NCBI GenBank assembly: GCA_021798675.1
Contig: JAJZGE010000026.1
Coordinates: forward strand, 1 to 10,123
Length of the DNA: 10,123 bases
Source: Pseudomonadota bacterium
GTDB taxonomy: Bacteria > Pseudomonadota > Gammaproteobacteria > Xanthomonadales > Rhodanobacteraceae
Reading direction: 5' to 3'
This document shows positions 1 through 5,426 of this stretch, piece by piece (position 1 is the stretch's first letter; every line of letters begins with the position of its first letter). Position numbers and translations under genes: made by a program. A model generated the notes under the pieces. The model saw only the letters and a program-made list of their open reading frames with translations, was not told the origin of the DNA and made no database searches.

Positions 1-70
1 ATGATCAACCGCTCCCCCTCCTTGCGCATGATCGCATCCTCGCCGGGCAACTCGAATTCGCGTGGAATCC
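1..70. repeat. Direct repeat, left copy (within vapB)
   Basis: Bases 1-70 recur at 2630-2698 in the same orientation with two substitutions and one missing C in a C-run. The similarity stops at GGAATCC/GGGATCC, the point where vapB codon 19 begins. The left copy continues off the window, so the full repeat is longer. It brackets the whole transposase relic and HAD/kinase operon. Confidence 0.9.
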
Positions 71-125
71 GCACAGCCTGATTGCGCCCGTTCTTGAAGA
101 GTTTCACGTGTCGTTGCGCGAGCAT
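1..125 (-). CDS. vapB: VapB/AbrB-type antitoxin, N-terminal part (runs off left edge)
   Basis: Read from an ATG at 125-123 this frame gives MLAQRHVKLFKNGRNQAVRI followed by PREFELPGEDAIMRKEGERL and II, open to the window edge. This is the typical N-terminus of VapB antitoxins with a SpoVT/AbrB swapped-hairpin DNA-binding fold (the F-K-N-G-R-N-Q-A-V-R-I-P core is the family signature). In such modules VapB binds its own promoter and neutralises a PIN-domain RNase VapC, usually encoded just downstream. Only about 41 codons are visible, so the toxin-binding half and any vapC would lie left of the window. The start is supported by a GGTGAGG ribosome site 5 bases upstream and by a promoter with an overlapping palindrome. 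A second, broken copy of this gene lies near 2580-2698. Family assignment is strong; whether the gene is intact beyond the edge cannot be seen. Confidence 0.85.
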   Translation of the reverse strand, partial: MLAQRHVKLFKNGRNQAVRIPREFELPGEDAIMRKEGERLI

Positions 126-130
126 GGCTG

Positions 131-180
131 CCTCACCAAAACATATGCCTAAGCATATGCCAACGAGCATGCAATGTCCA
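131..180 (-). promoter_or_regulatory. vapB promoter, autoregulatory operator and ribosome site
   Basis: On the minus strand a -35-like TGGACA (complement of 175-180) is followed after exactly 17 bases by a -10-like TATGCT (complement of 152-157). An 18-base near-perfect palindrome, two CATATG ends around a GC-rich centre (142-159, only the two central-pair positions mismatched), covers the -10. A GGTGAGG ribosome site (131-137) follows, then the vapB ATG at 125. Toxin-antitoxin operons of this family normally repress themselves by antitoxin binding to such palindromes; binding here is inferred, while the sequence arrangement is directly visible. Confidence 0.6.
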
Positions 181-298
181 CGCCTCTTGCGCTCCATGCC
201 CGGCGTCTTCAGCCGTGCCCCGGGGCCGGAAGCCCGAGCAGGCTGTTGAAGTACCGGAGGGGGCCGCGCGCAGGCGCTGCGCGATGAGCTGCAAGGCG

Positions 299-337
299 CC
301 CAAGCCAAGGCCAGGCTGGACGCCTGGCCTGCTTGGG
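299..337. repeat. Long inverted repeat (hairpin 1)
   Basis: The left arm CCCAAGCCAAGGCCAGG (299-315) pairs with CCTGGCCTGCTTGGG (323-337) around a 7-base loop, leaving only two unpaired bases in the left arm. There is no T-run on either side, so a classical Rho-independent terminator is not indicated. It sits in a gene-free, rearranged stretch beside a second hairpin carrying the same CCAAGC/GCTTGG core. It may be the end of a small mobile element, a REP-like unit or a processed RNA structure; the function is unknown. Confidence 0.6.
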
Positions 338-341
338 GCAA

Positions 342-388
342 GCAGCAGATAGGCCAAGCCATCGCACGATGCTTGGCTTATCTGCTGC
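342..388. repeat. Long inverted repeat (hairpin 2)
   Basis: GCAGCAGATAGGCCAAGC (342-359) is followed 9 bases later by its near-exact reverse complement GCTTGGCTTATCTGCTGC (371-388); the single difference would be a G-U pair in RNA. An AT/AT pair extends the stem past one bulged C. The stem of about 20 pairs with a small loop is too long to be chance. It lies only 4 bases from hairpin 1 and shares its CCAAGC core. Function is unknown; it resembles ends of small non-autonomous elements more than a terminator, since no T-run follows. Confidence 0.65.
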
Positions 389-429
389 CCGCGTCTTTGC
401 GCCCGTTGGAAGCGCTCCCTCCCAGGCGT

Positions 430-630
430 CGAGCACGCGCTGGCGGAAGCTGGGCAACCCCGCGCCGTTGTCCAGGCGGATCGCCTCGTGCCGGCGATGG
501 ACATCCACCAGCAGGCTCAGGATCCGCATCACATGGCGACTACGGGATGAAGGTGCCGCGCTCGATGCGCAGCGCCTCACGCTTGCCCTCGCCGATCACG
601 TTCGAGGTCCGGTGCGAACGGCCGTCGTGC
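430..630 (-). pseudogene. Relic of an IS3-type transposase (orfB, rve integrase core)
   Basis: Minus-strand translation gives RTSNVIGEGKREALRIE (about 613-560), then a TAG stop and a one-base frame change near 541, then SRHVMRILSLLVDVHRRHE and AIRLDNG (down to about 463). These match by eye the part of IS3-family OrfB that normally reads R-T-x-N-V-I-D-x-x-N-R-E-A-L-x-I-E ... A-I-R-L-D-N-G-P-E, which spans two of the DDE-type catalytic acidic residues. The first expected D (NVID) is G here, and the usual P-E after LDNG is replaced by A-G, followed by RQRVLDAW, as if an internal stretch were deleted. No complete transposase or clear terminal repeats are present, so it is a dead fragment. It shows that insertion sequences have shaped this stretch. 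Confidence 0.6.
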
Positions 631-895
631 CGCGATCGGGAAGAGGGGAACTCTCTCTCAGGAGTGAACTCGAATGGGTCCCATCGCGCTGGATGGAGGA
701 CGTATTCCACTTATACCCAAGGGAGGGAGCTGGACGTCACGGCTTCCTGCTGAGATGATTTCTGCAGAGGGAATACGCGCGGCCCCGCTCGTACCGGAGG
801 CCGCACCATCGGGAGCGCCTCGTGCACGATCTCTCCATCGTCTTTGCGCCCTAGCGACGCATCACACATGTCGAGGCCGCGCGGCGGGACGCACG
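631..895. other. Gene-free stretch upstream of the HAD/kinase operon
   Basis: Together with 181-298 and the hairpins this completes roughly 770 bases without an intact gene. The plus frame of the HAD gene stays open back to an ATG at 674, but the added 74 residues are low-complexity, Arg/Ala/Pro-rich and precede the conserved start MKAVVFDLDG, so they are not believed coding. The operon promoter should lie here, but I could not pick a convincing -35/-10 pair. Around 238-252 the sequence CAGGCTGTTGAAG resembles the outer end of some insertion sequences; this is weak. Confidence 0.4.
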
Positions 896-1594
896 ATGAA
901 GGCCGTTGTGTTCGATCTCGATGGAACCCTCGTCACAACCCGAGCCGAGTACCGATGCGACGTGGTTGGACGCGCGTTGCGTGACCTGCGGCGCCACGCC
1001 GATCAAGCCGCGATCGACGCCTTCCGGTTCGGAGCCGACCGTGATGCCATCATTCGGAGCAACTTCGAACTCGATCCCCCGCTGTTCTGGACGGCCTTCG
1101 CGCGATACGACCGACCTGATCGCAGAGCGCGTTGCACCACCGCGTTCGGTGACGTCGGCGCCCTTGCGAAATTGCGCCGCCTGGGCATCCAGCTCGGGGG
1201 CGTGACCAATGCGCCGTTGCATGTCGCCAGAACCGAGCTTGCCCTGCTCGGCGCGGACCATTTCGGAGCCGTCGTCGTCGCCGAAGCCGCACATCGCATC
1301 CGGCGGAAGCCCAGCCCCGACGGCATCCTCGCCTGTCTCGACGCCCTGGCTGTTCGCGCCGACCGAGCGTGGTTCGTCGGCAACGCCGCCGAGGATATCG
1401 AGGCCGCGCGCGCAGCATGTGTCGTCGAAGTCCACGTCGAACGCGACGAACACCCCCTGCACACCGGAGTGCGCCCGCCGCGCATGCACTGCGCGAACTC
1501 GTTGTGGCGACGCGCGACGAAGCAGGGTGCGGACGAACCGCCTTCTTTCCTGCCCTGGGGCGCTTCGCGCTCTGATTCGAGTCCTGACTCATGA
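896..1594 (+). CDS. HAD-superfamily hydrolase (probable small-molecule phosphatase)
   Basis: The 232-residue product starts MKAVVFDLDGTLV, the HAD motif I with nucleophile D7 and acid/base D9. Motif II is GVTNAP (T104), motif III the lysine of RKPSPDG (K138), and motif IV is FVGNAAEDIEAA, where the usual first Asp is Asn163 while D167 is kept. A cap region of about 70 residues between motifs I and II fits subfamily I phosphatases such as phosphoglycolate-phosphatase-like enzymes. It would remove phosphate from a small cytoplasmic metabolite; the substrate cannot be read from sequence. The last 40 residues are poorly conserved-looking and Arg/Ser-rich. The start is set by motif I at the very N-terminus; the preceding GCGGGA is a weak ribosome site. 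The stop overlaps the next gene's start as ATGA (1591-1594), so translation is probably coupled to the kinase. Confidence 0.85.
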   Translation: MKAVVFDLDGTLVTTRAEYRCDVVGRALRDLRRHADQAAIDAFRFGADRDAIIRSNFELDPPLFWTAFARYDRPDRRARCTTAFGDVGALAKLRRLGIQLGGVTNAPLHVARTELALLGADHFGAVVVAEAAHRIRRKPSPDGILACLDALAVRADRAWFVGNAAEDIEAARAACVVEVHVERDEHPLHTGVRPPRMHCANSLWRRATKQGADEPPSFLPWGASRSDSSPDS

Positions 1595-2598
1595 TTCATG
1601 CGCATCCATCCACTGCGGCGGATGTCGTCGCGATCAGAAACCTGATCACGGTCGAATACGGCATGCCCGTCGTGGGTATCGAGCCTGTCGTCCTCGGGCT
1701 CAACCGTACCTTCGAGGTGCGCACAGTCACCGGGACCCATTTCTTCCGGCTTTGCCGCAACAGCGGACGAACCCTCGCAGAGATTCAGGCCGAGGCAACC
1801 CTTACCCATGGGGTACGCGAGGATGCAAGGCTCGGTGTTGCGCGCGCCATGCCGACCACGGGCGGCGCATACGTGGTCGAATGCCGGTGGCCTGCCGACG
1901 GCACTCGCCATGGCCTGTTGTTCCAGCGAGCCCGGGGGCGAGAGGCGAGTACGTCGGATGCGGATCTCCGGCTCATCGGCAATGCGCTCGCCCGATTGCA
2001 CGCTCAGGGCCAGCTCGAAGGTCTGGCGCCTCGGCGCCTGGTGGGCGCTCCGCCTCCCGACCATGAATGGCTCCGGCGTCTCGGCCAACTGGCTGGAGCA
2101 TCGACACAAGGCATCGAACGTATCGGGACACAGCTGGCGCACCTGCGTCGAAGCATGGTTGCGGGAGGCCCTCGCGGCTTTTGCCATGGAGATTTCCTGT
2201 GTGGGAACCTGCGAATCGCCGATGGCCGCGTGACCCTGTTCGACTTCGATGACTGCGGAGTCGGGCCCCAGTGGTACGACCTGGCCACCATGGGCTGGTG
2301 GATCGAGACCTCGCTGGCGCCACGGCGTTGCGCCGCGGCGTGGTCAGCGCTGGTGCATGCCTACTTCAACGAGGTCGATCCCGGTCCGGTCTTCGCCGAC
2401 TCGATCACCCTGTTGGTGACGGAAAACGAAGTTCGTTCGACCCGATTCCTTGTCGACCATTGCGATCTCGCACCCGAGCTATGGGCTCGGGTCGCACATT
2501 CCCTGGATTCGGTGACCGAGCGAGCCTGCAACGGACAGTTGCATATCCTTTCCGAGGGTCGTGCTCGGCGCGAGCCCTGCGGCCAGGGTCGCCGGTAA
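1591..2598 (+). CDS. Phosphotransferase of the aminoglycoside-phosphotransferase fold (PF01636-like)
   Basis: The 335-residue protein has the eukaryotic-kinase-like fold of the APH/choline-kinase/SrkA group. LGLNRTFEVRT (35-45) is the nucleotide-loop strand, followed by FFRLCR and EIQAEATL, which match the F-x-L-R-x-x-R and E-I-x-x-E pattern of the family. FCHGDFLCGN (197-206) carries catalytic D201 and N206, and LFDFDDCGVGP (216-226) carries metal-binding D218. It should transfer the ATP gamma-phosphate to a hydroxyl of a small molecule; the acceptor (aminoglycoside, sugar, homoserine-type or protein Ser) cannot be decided. It begins inside the HAD stop codon (ATGA), forming a kinase/phosphatase pair. 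The last dozen codons (EPCGQGRR, then TAA at 2596) run antisense into a vapB relic, so its natural C-terminus may have been replaced at a rearrangement junction. Role in resistance is possible but not shown. Confidence 0.85.
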   Translation: MIHAHPSTAADVVAIRNLITVEYGMPVVGIEPVVLGLNRTFEVRTVTGTHFFRLCRNSGRTLAEIQAEATLTHGVREDARLGVARAMPTTGGAYVVECRWPADGTRHGLLFQRARGREASTSDADLRLIGNALARLHAQGQLEGLAPRRLVGAPPPDHEWLRRLGQLAGASTQGIERIGTQLAHLRRSMVAGGPRGFCHGDFLCGNLRIADGRVTLFDFDDCGVGPQWYDLATMGWWIETSLAPRRCAAAWSALVHAYFNEVDPGPVFADSITLLVTENEVRSTRFLVDHCDLAPELWARVAHSLDSVTERACNGQLHILSEGRARREPCGQGRR

Positions 2599-2698
2599 GG
2601 CGAGCAGGGATTGTCGCGGCGCCGGCTCGATGATCAACCGCTCCCCTCCTTGCGCATGATCGCATCCTCGCCAGGCAACTCGAATTCGCGTGGGATCC
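2580..2698 (-). pseudogene. vapB: Broken vapB-like antitoxin copy
   Basis: On the minus strand RIPREFELPGEDAIMRKEG is followed by a frameshift from one lost base, which gives SG-stop. In the corrected frame it continues RLIIEPAPRQSLLALPATLA, the usual middle of this antitoxin family. The first 18 codons, the start, the operator and the promoter seen at the left copy are missing: sequence right of 2698 is unrelated. No vapC follows on the left, where the phosphotransferase gene begins instead. It is therefore a dead duplicate. Its far end near 2580 is estimated, because the similarity to the family fades there. Confidence 0.75.
2630..2698. repeat. Direct repeat, right copy (within vapB relic)
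   Basis: Same-orientation partner of bases 1-70, about 96 percent identical by hand alignment. It carries four instead of five C at 2641-2646, and G-to-A and A-to-G changes near 2673 and 2694. Homologous recombination between the two copies would delete the HAD/kinase operon. Confidence 0.9.
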
Positions 2699-2736
2699 TG
2701 TCGGAAGCTTCAGCGGAAGAGACCCACGCAGGCGCA

Positions 2737-3666
2737 TCAACCAGCGTTCCATGCGCGCTCCCGCGCCCCGGGAACATCGAGCGCGCCAGCCGCGGCGCGC
2801 AGGCGGGCGACGTCGCGCGCCGGGGCTTCGCCGAAGTGCCGGCGGTACTCGCGGCCGAACTGCGACGGGCTTTCGTAGCCCACGCGCATGGCGGCGGTCG
2901 CGACGTCGAGGTCCTGCACCAGCATCAGGCTGCGCGCCTCCTGCAGCCTGAGCTGTTTCTGGAATTGCAACGGTGTCATCGAGGTCACGGCGCGGAAGTG
3001 CTCGTAGAGGCTCGACGCGCTCATGCCCGCCTGCGCGGCAAGCTGCTCGATGCCGTAGCGCTCGCGGTAGTGCTTCCCGATCCAGGCCATGACGCGACCG
3101 ATCCGCGCCACCCGTCCCTGGCTGAATCCGATCTGGCGCATCCTGGCGCCGTCGGGGCCGGTGAACAGGCGATAGACGATCTCCTGCTCGGCGAGCGGCC
3201 CCAGCACGGGCAGAGCGGCCGGTTCGTCCAGCAGGCGCACCAGGCGCAAGGCCGCCTCGAGCAGGGCCGGGCTGGCATCGGACACCGTCTTGCCCTCGGG
3301 CGGGCATGGGGCTTCCGGCGGCGGCGGCACGCGCAGCGACAGGCTCCCCAGCATGACCGGGTCGAAGTCGAGATACATGCAGAGATAGGGTCTGTGCGGC
3401 GTCGCCTCCATCACGCGGCCGATGGCCGGCAGATCGTGGGTCACCAACCCATGGCGTCCCGCCGCGTAGCGCAGCACCCGGCCGCCCAGCGTGACGTCCT
3501 TGCGCCCCTGCACGACCAGGCACAGCTGGGGTCGGTACACGTTCGGCAACGGCAAGGTGACGGTGGAGGACCGCACCAGGGTCAGGCGCTCGATGGGGGT
3601 GCCATGAAATCCATCTCCGGGGAGATGCCGGGCCATCACGGAGGCGATTTCGCTCAAGGTATCCAT
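2737..3666 (-). CDS. AraC-family transcriptional regulator
   Basis: The product has 309 residues. Residues about 20-175 match the AraC_N type sensor domain (TPIERLTLVRSS, YRPQLCLVVQGRKDV, THDLPAIGRVMEATP are typical of this subgroup, as in YqhC-like regulators). The C-terminal third holds the two helix-turn-helix motifs: IEQLAAQAGMSASSLYEHF (206-224) and VATAAMRVGYESPSQFGREY (255-274), then FGEAP. It is a cytoplasmic DNA-binding regulator. It is divergent from an aldo/keto reductase 160 bases away, a common pairing in which the regulator activates the reductase in response to reactive aldehydes or similar compounds; that target is inferred. The ATG at 3666 has no clear ribosome site but directly abuts an inverted repeat. 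Effector unknown. Confidence 0.92.
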   Translation of the reverse strand: MDTLSEIASVMARHLPGDGFHGTPIERLTLVRSSTVTLPLPNVYRPQLCLVVQGRKDVTLGGRVLRYAAGRHGLVTHDLPAIGRVMEATPHRPYLCMYLDFDPVMLGSLSLRVPPPPEAPCPPEGKTVSDASPALLEAALRLVRLLDEPAALPVLGPLAEQEIVYRLFTGPDGARMRQIGFSQGRVARIGRVMAWIGKHYRERYGIEQLAAQAGMSASSLYEHFRAVTSMTPLQFQKQLRLQEARSLMLVQDLDVATAAMRVGYESPSQFGREYRRHFGEAPARDVARLRAAAGALDVPGARERAWNAG

Positions 3667-3692
3667 GGCGCGAATGATCGCAAATGCGCGCC
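3667..3692 (-). promoter_or_regulatory. Inverted repeat abutting the araC-type start codon
   Basis: GGCGCG (3667-3672) and CGCGCC (3687-3692) pair, with one mismatch and two further pairs inside, directly next to the regulator's ATG. In the minus-strand transcript it would fold into a hairpin where a ribosome site is expected. It could be an autoregulatory operator or a translation-limiting leader structure. Function is inferred. Confidence 0.35.
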
Positions 3693-3706
3693 CGTGCTGC
3701 CATGCC

Positions 3707-3728
3707 GATCCTGGAGTTCCGGAGGATC
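3707..3728. promoter_or_regulatory. Small inverted repeat in the divergent promoter region
   Basis: GATCCT (3707-3712) and AGGATC (3723-3728) are separated by ten bases, midway between the divergent AraC-type regulator and the reductase. The one-turn spacing would suit a regulator dimer, but AraC proteins usually bind direct repeats, so this is only a candidate operator. I found no convincing -35/-10 pair nearby. Confidence 0.25.
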
Positions 3729-3814
3729 AGGCAAACATTCCCGAACATCGCGCTCACGCCCGCCAGCGATCGCGGCCCACAATCCTGGCTTCGCAACCCT
3801 GCCGCGGCACAACC

Positions 3815-3820
3815 GGAGAA
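3815..3820 (+). promoter_or_regulatory. Ribosome binding site of the aldo/keto reductase
   Basis: GGAGAA sits 5 bases before the ATG at 3826 and decides this start. The frame is open far upstream (to 2611) but there it runs antisense to the AraC-type regulator and is not coding. Confidence 0.7.
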
Positions 3821-3825
3821 GCTCC

Positions 3826-4785
3826 ATGACCACCGATCATCCTCCCGCGCGCGGCTTCGCGCTGGGCACCTGGGCCTGGGGCGACAGCGGCGAGACGGGC
3901 GACGGCCAATTCGGAACCCGTCTGACCCGGGGCGACCTGGAGCAAGTCGTCGACAAGGCCCGAGCGGCCGGCTTCACCCTGTGGGACACCGCGCGGGTCT
4001 ACGGCATGGGGCGCTCCGAGGCACTGCTCGGAGAACTGCTGGGGGATGGCCCCCGGGAAAGCTACGAGATCTCCACCAAGTTCACCCCGCAGATCGCGGG
4101 CGACGGCGAGGATCCGATGCGCGAGATGCTGGAAAGAAGCCTGGCGACGCTCGGTGTCGAGTACGTCGATCTCTACTGGATCCACAACCCGGCCGACGTG
4201 CGCCGGTGGACACCGTGCCTGATCCCGCTGCTGCAAAGCGGGAAGGTCCGGCGTGTCGGCGTTTCCAACCACAACTTGGCCGAGATCAGGCTCGCCGACC
4301 GGATCCTCGGCGAAGCCGGTTTCCGGATCGAAGCCGTCCAGAACCACTACAGCCTGCTGTATCGCCAGTCCGAACAGGCCGGGATCCTCGATCACTGCCG
4401 CGCCGCGGGCATTCCCTTTTTCGCCTACATGGTGCTCGAGCAAGGTGCCTTGACCGGCAGCTACGATGCCGACAGGCCCTTGCCGGCGGGCAGCAAGCGC
4501 GCGCAGAGCTACACCGCCATGCTGCCGAAGCTCAAGCCCCTGACGGACGGGCTCGCCTCGATCGCCCGCGACCAGGGCGCCGAGGCGGCGGACGTCGCGA
4601 TGGCCTGGGCCCTCGCCAAGGGTGCGACGCCGATCGTCGGCGTCACCAGGCCCCGGCATGTCGAGGGGCTGGTCCGCGCTCGCGGCCTCGGGCTCACGCC
4701 CGAGCACGTCGCGGAGCTGGAGGCTCTCGCCGACTCCGCCGAGGTGAACACGCGCGGCTGGTGGGAGCGCGATATGGTCGTCTGA
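3826..4785 (+). CDS. Aldo/keto reductase family oxidoreductase
   Basis: The 319-residue protein is of normal family length. The catalytic tetrad is visible: D54 and Y59 in LWDTARVYGMG, K85 in ISTKF, H120 in LYWIHNP. GVSNHNLAEI and the NHYSLLYR segment are the typical beta-strand ends of the (alpha/beta)8 barrel, and VGVTRPRHVEG near 271-281 is the NADP(H)-binding part. It should reduce aldehydes or ketones, or oxidise the corresponding alcohols, in the cytoplasm; the substrate is not readable. YGMGRSE and the overall pattern are closest to the YajO/potassium-channel-beta-like group. It is divergent from the AraC-family regulator and probably controlled by it. The start is fixed by the GGAGAA ribosome site and by the barrel start GFALGTWAWG. 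Confidence 0.93.
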   Translation: MTTDHPPARGFALGTWAWGDSGETGDGQFGTRLTRGDLEQVVDKARAAGFTLWDTARVYGMGRSEALLGELLGDGPRESYEISTKFTPQIAGDGEDPMREMLERSLATLGVEYVDLYWIHNPADVRRWTPCLIPLLQSGKVRRVGVSNHNLAEIRLADRILGEAGFRIEAVQNHYSLLYRQSEQAGILDHCRAAGIPFFAYMVLEQGALTGSYDADRPLPAGSKRAQSYTAMLPKLKPLTDGLASIARDQGAEAADVAMAWALAKGATPIVGVTRPRHVEGLVRARGLGLTPEHVAELEALADSAEVNTRGWWERDMVV

Positions 4786-4920
4786 AGCTCGGCGCGCCTT
4801 GGTGCGCAAGACGCCGGCACCACGCGCGGCGTTGCTGCCCTGCGAGGCCCGCGCACGCCGCGGCCCGCAAGGGTCTACGATCGACGCATGGCCGGTCCCG
4901 CAACTCGCCAGGAGCCCACG

Positions 4921-5334
4921 ATGTCCGAGCACAGCGCCAGCCCCCGCCACGAGCGGGTCCACGGCCCGCAATCCATCGACGAACACCTGCGCGCGCAGCT
5001 GCCGCGCTGGTCGCGCGATGGCGGGTGCATCCAGCGCCGCTACCGCACCGCGGGCTGGAAGTCCAGCGTGCTGGCGGTGGGGGCCATCGCCCACCTGGCG
5101 GAAGCCGCGTGGCATCACCCGGATCTGTCGGTCGGCTACGACCATGTGGTGGTGCGCCTGAGCACCCATAGCGCGGGCGGCGTGACCGACAAGGACTTCG
5201 AGCTCGCCGCGCGCATCGAGCAACTGCTCACCTGGAACCCCGGGCGCCAACCCGGCAGCGCCCTCGAGGGCACGCCCGACGATCCGCGCCACGCCTATCT
5301 GCCGCCGGACGAGGCGCCGAAGACCGCGCGCTGA
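4921..5334 (+). CDS. Pterin-4a-carbinolamine dehydratase-like protein (PCD/DCoH family)
   Basis: The 137-residue protein contains the family signature AWHHPDLSVGYDHVVVRLST (63-82) followed by HSAGGVTDKD. H65, H66, H83 and D92 keep the spacing of the catalytic residues of mammalian PCD (61, 62, 79, 88). The family dehydrates 4a-hydroxytetrahydrobiopterin, recycling the pterin cofactor of aromatic amino acid hydroxylases, and some members act in molybdenum-cofactor or other pterin chemistry. A Tyr (Y73) stands where many members have Trp. A proline-rich tail of about 32 residues after NPGRQPG makes it longer than the usual 95-120 residues. AGGAG (4910-4914) supports the ATG at 4921; an earlier in-frame ATG at 4888 lacks a ribosome site. 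No hydroxylase gene is next to it, so its pathway is open. It is convergent with the dikinase gene. Confidence 0.88.
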   Translation: MSEHSASPRHERVHGPQSIDEHLRAQLPRWSRDGGCIQRRYRTAGWKSSVLAVGAIAHLAEAAWHHPDLSVGYDHVVVRLSTHSAGGVTDKDFELAARIEQLLTWNPGRQPGSALEGTPDDPRHAYLPPDEAPKTAR

Positions 5335-5353
5335 GCCCGCCGGACACGCGGGC
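5335..5353. terminator. Possible weak hairpin terminator
   Basis: GCCCGC (5335-5340) pairs with GCGGGC (5348-5353), directly after the dehydratase stop and within the 92-base gap between convergent genes. No T-run follows on either strand, so it is a weak candidate that could serve either transcript. Confidence 0.3.
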
Positions 5354-5426
5354 ATGCGCCACGACGGCCAGGCCGCTTCCAGGCTTCGACCCGCGCGGTC
5401 GTGCAGGCTCGCCGTGCGTCGGGGCT

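Noticed and set aside
299..388. Integron attC site or CRISPR repeats
   Set aside because: No RYYYAAC/GTTRRRY core pairs are present and no regular repeat-spacer pattern exists; only two unlike hairpins are seen.
674..895. N-terminal extension of the HAD protein
   Set aside because: HAD motif I normally sits at the N-terminus, and the extension is low-complexity with no similarity I recognise.
1003..2187. 394-codon minus-strand open frame
   Set aside because: It is antisense to the HAD and kinase genes, whose catalytic motifs are clear on the plus strand.
2405..3796. 463-codon minus-strand open frame
   Set aside because: It is a shadow of the AraC-family gene in another frame, with Arg/Pro/Ala-rich composition.
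2611..3825. N-terminal extension of the aldo/keto reductase
   Set aside because: It runs antisense through the AraC-family gene; the ribosome site at 3815-3820 fixes the start at 3826.
4853..4881. Promoter before the dehydratase (TACGAT at 4876-4881)
   Set aside because: A -10-like hexamer is present, but no acceptable -35 lies 16-18 bases upstream.
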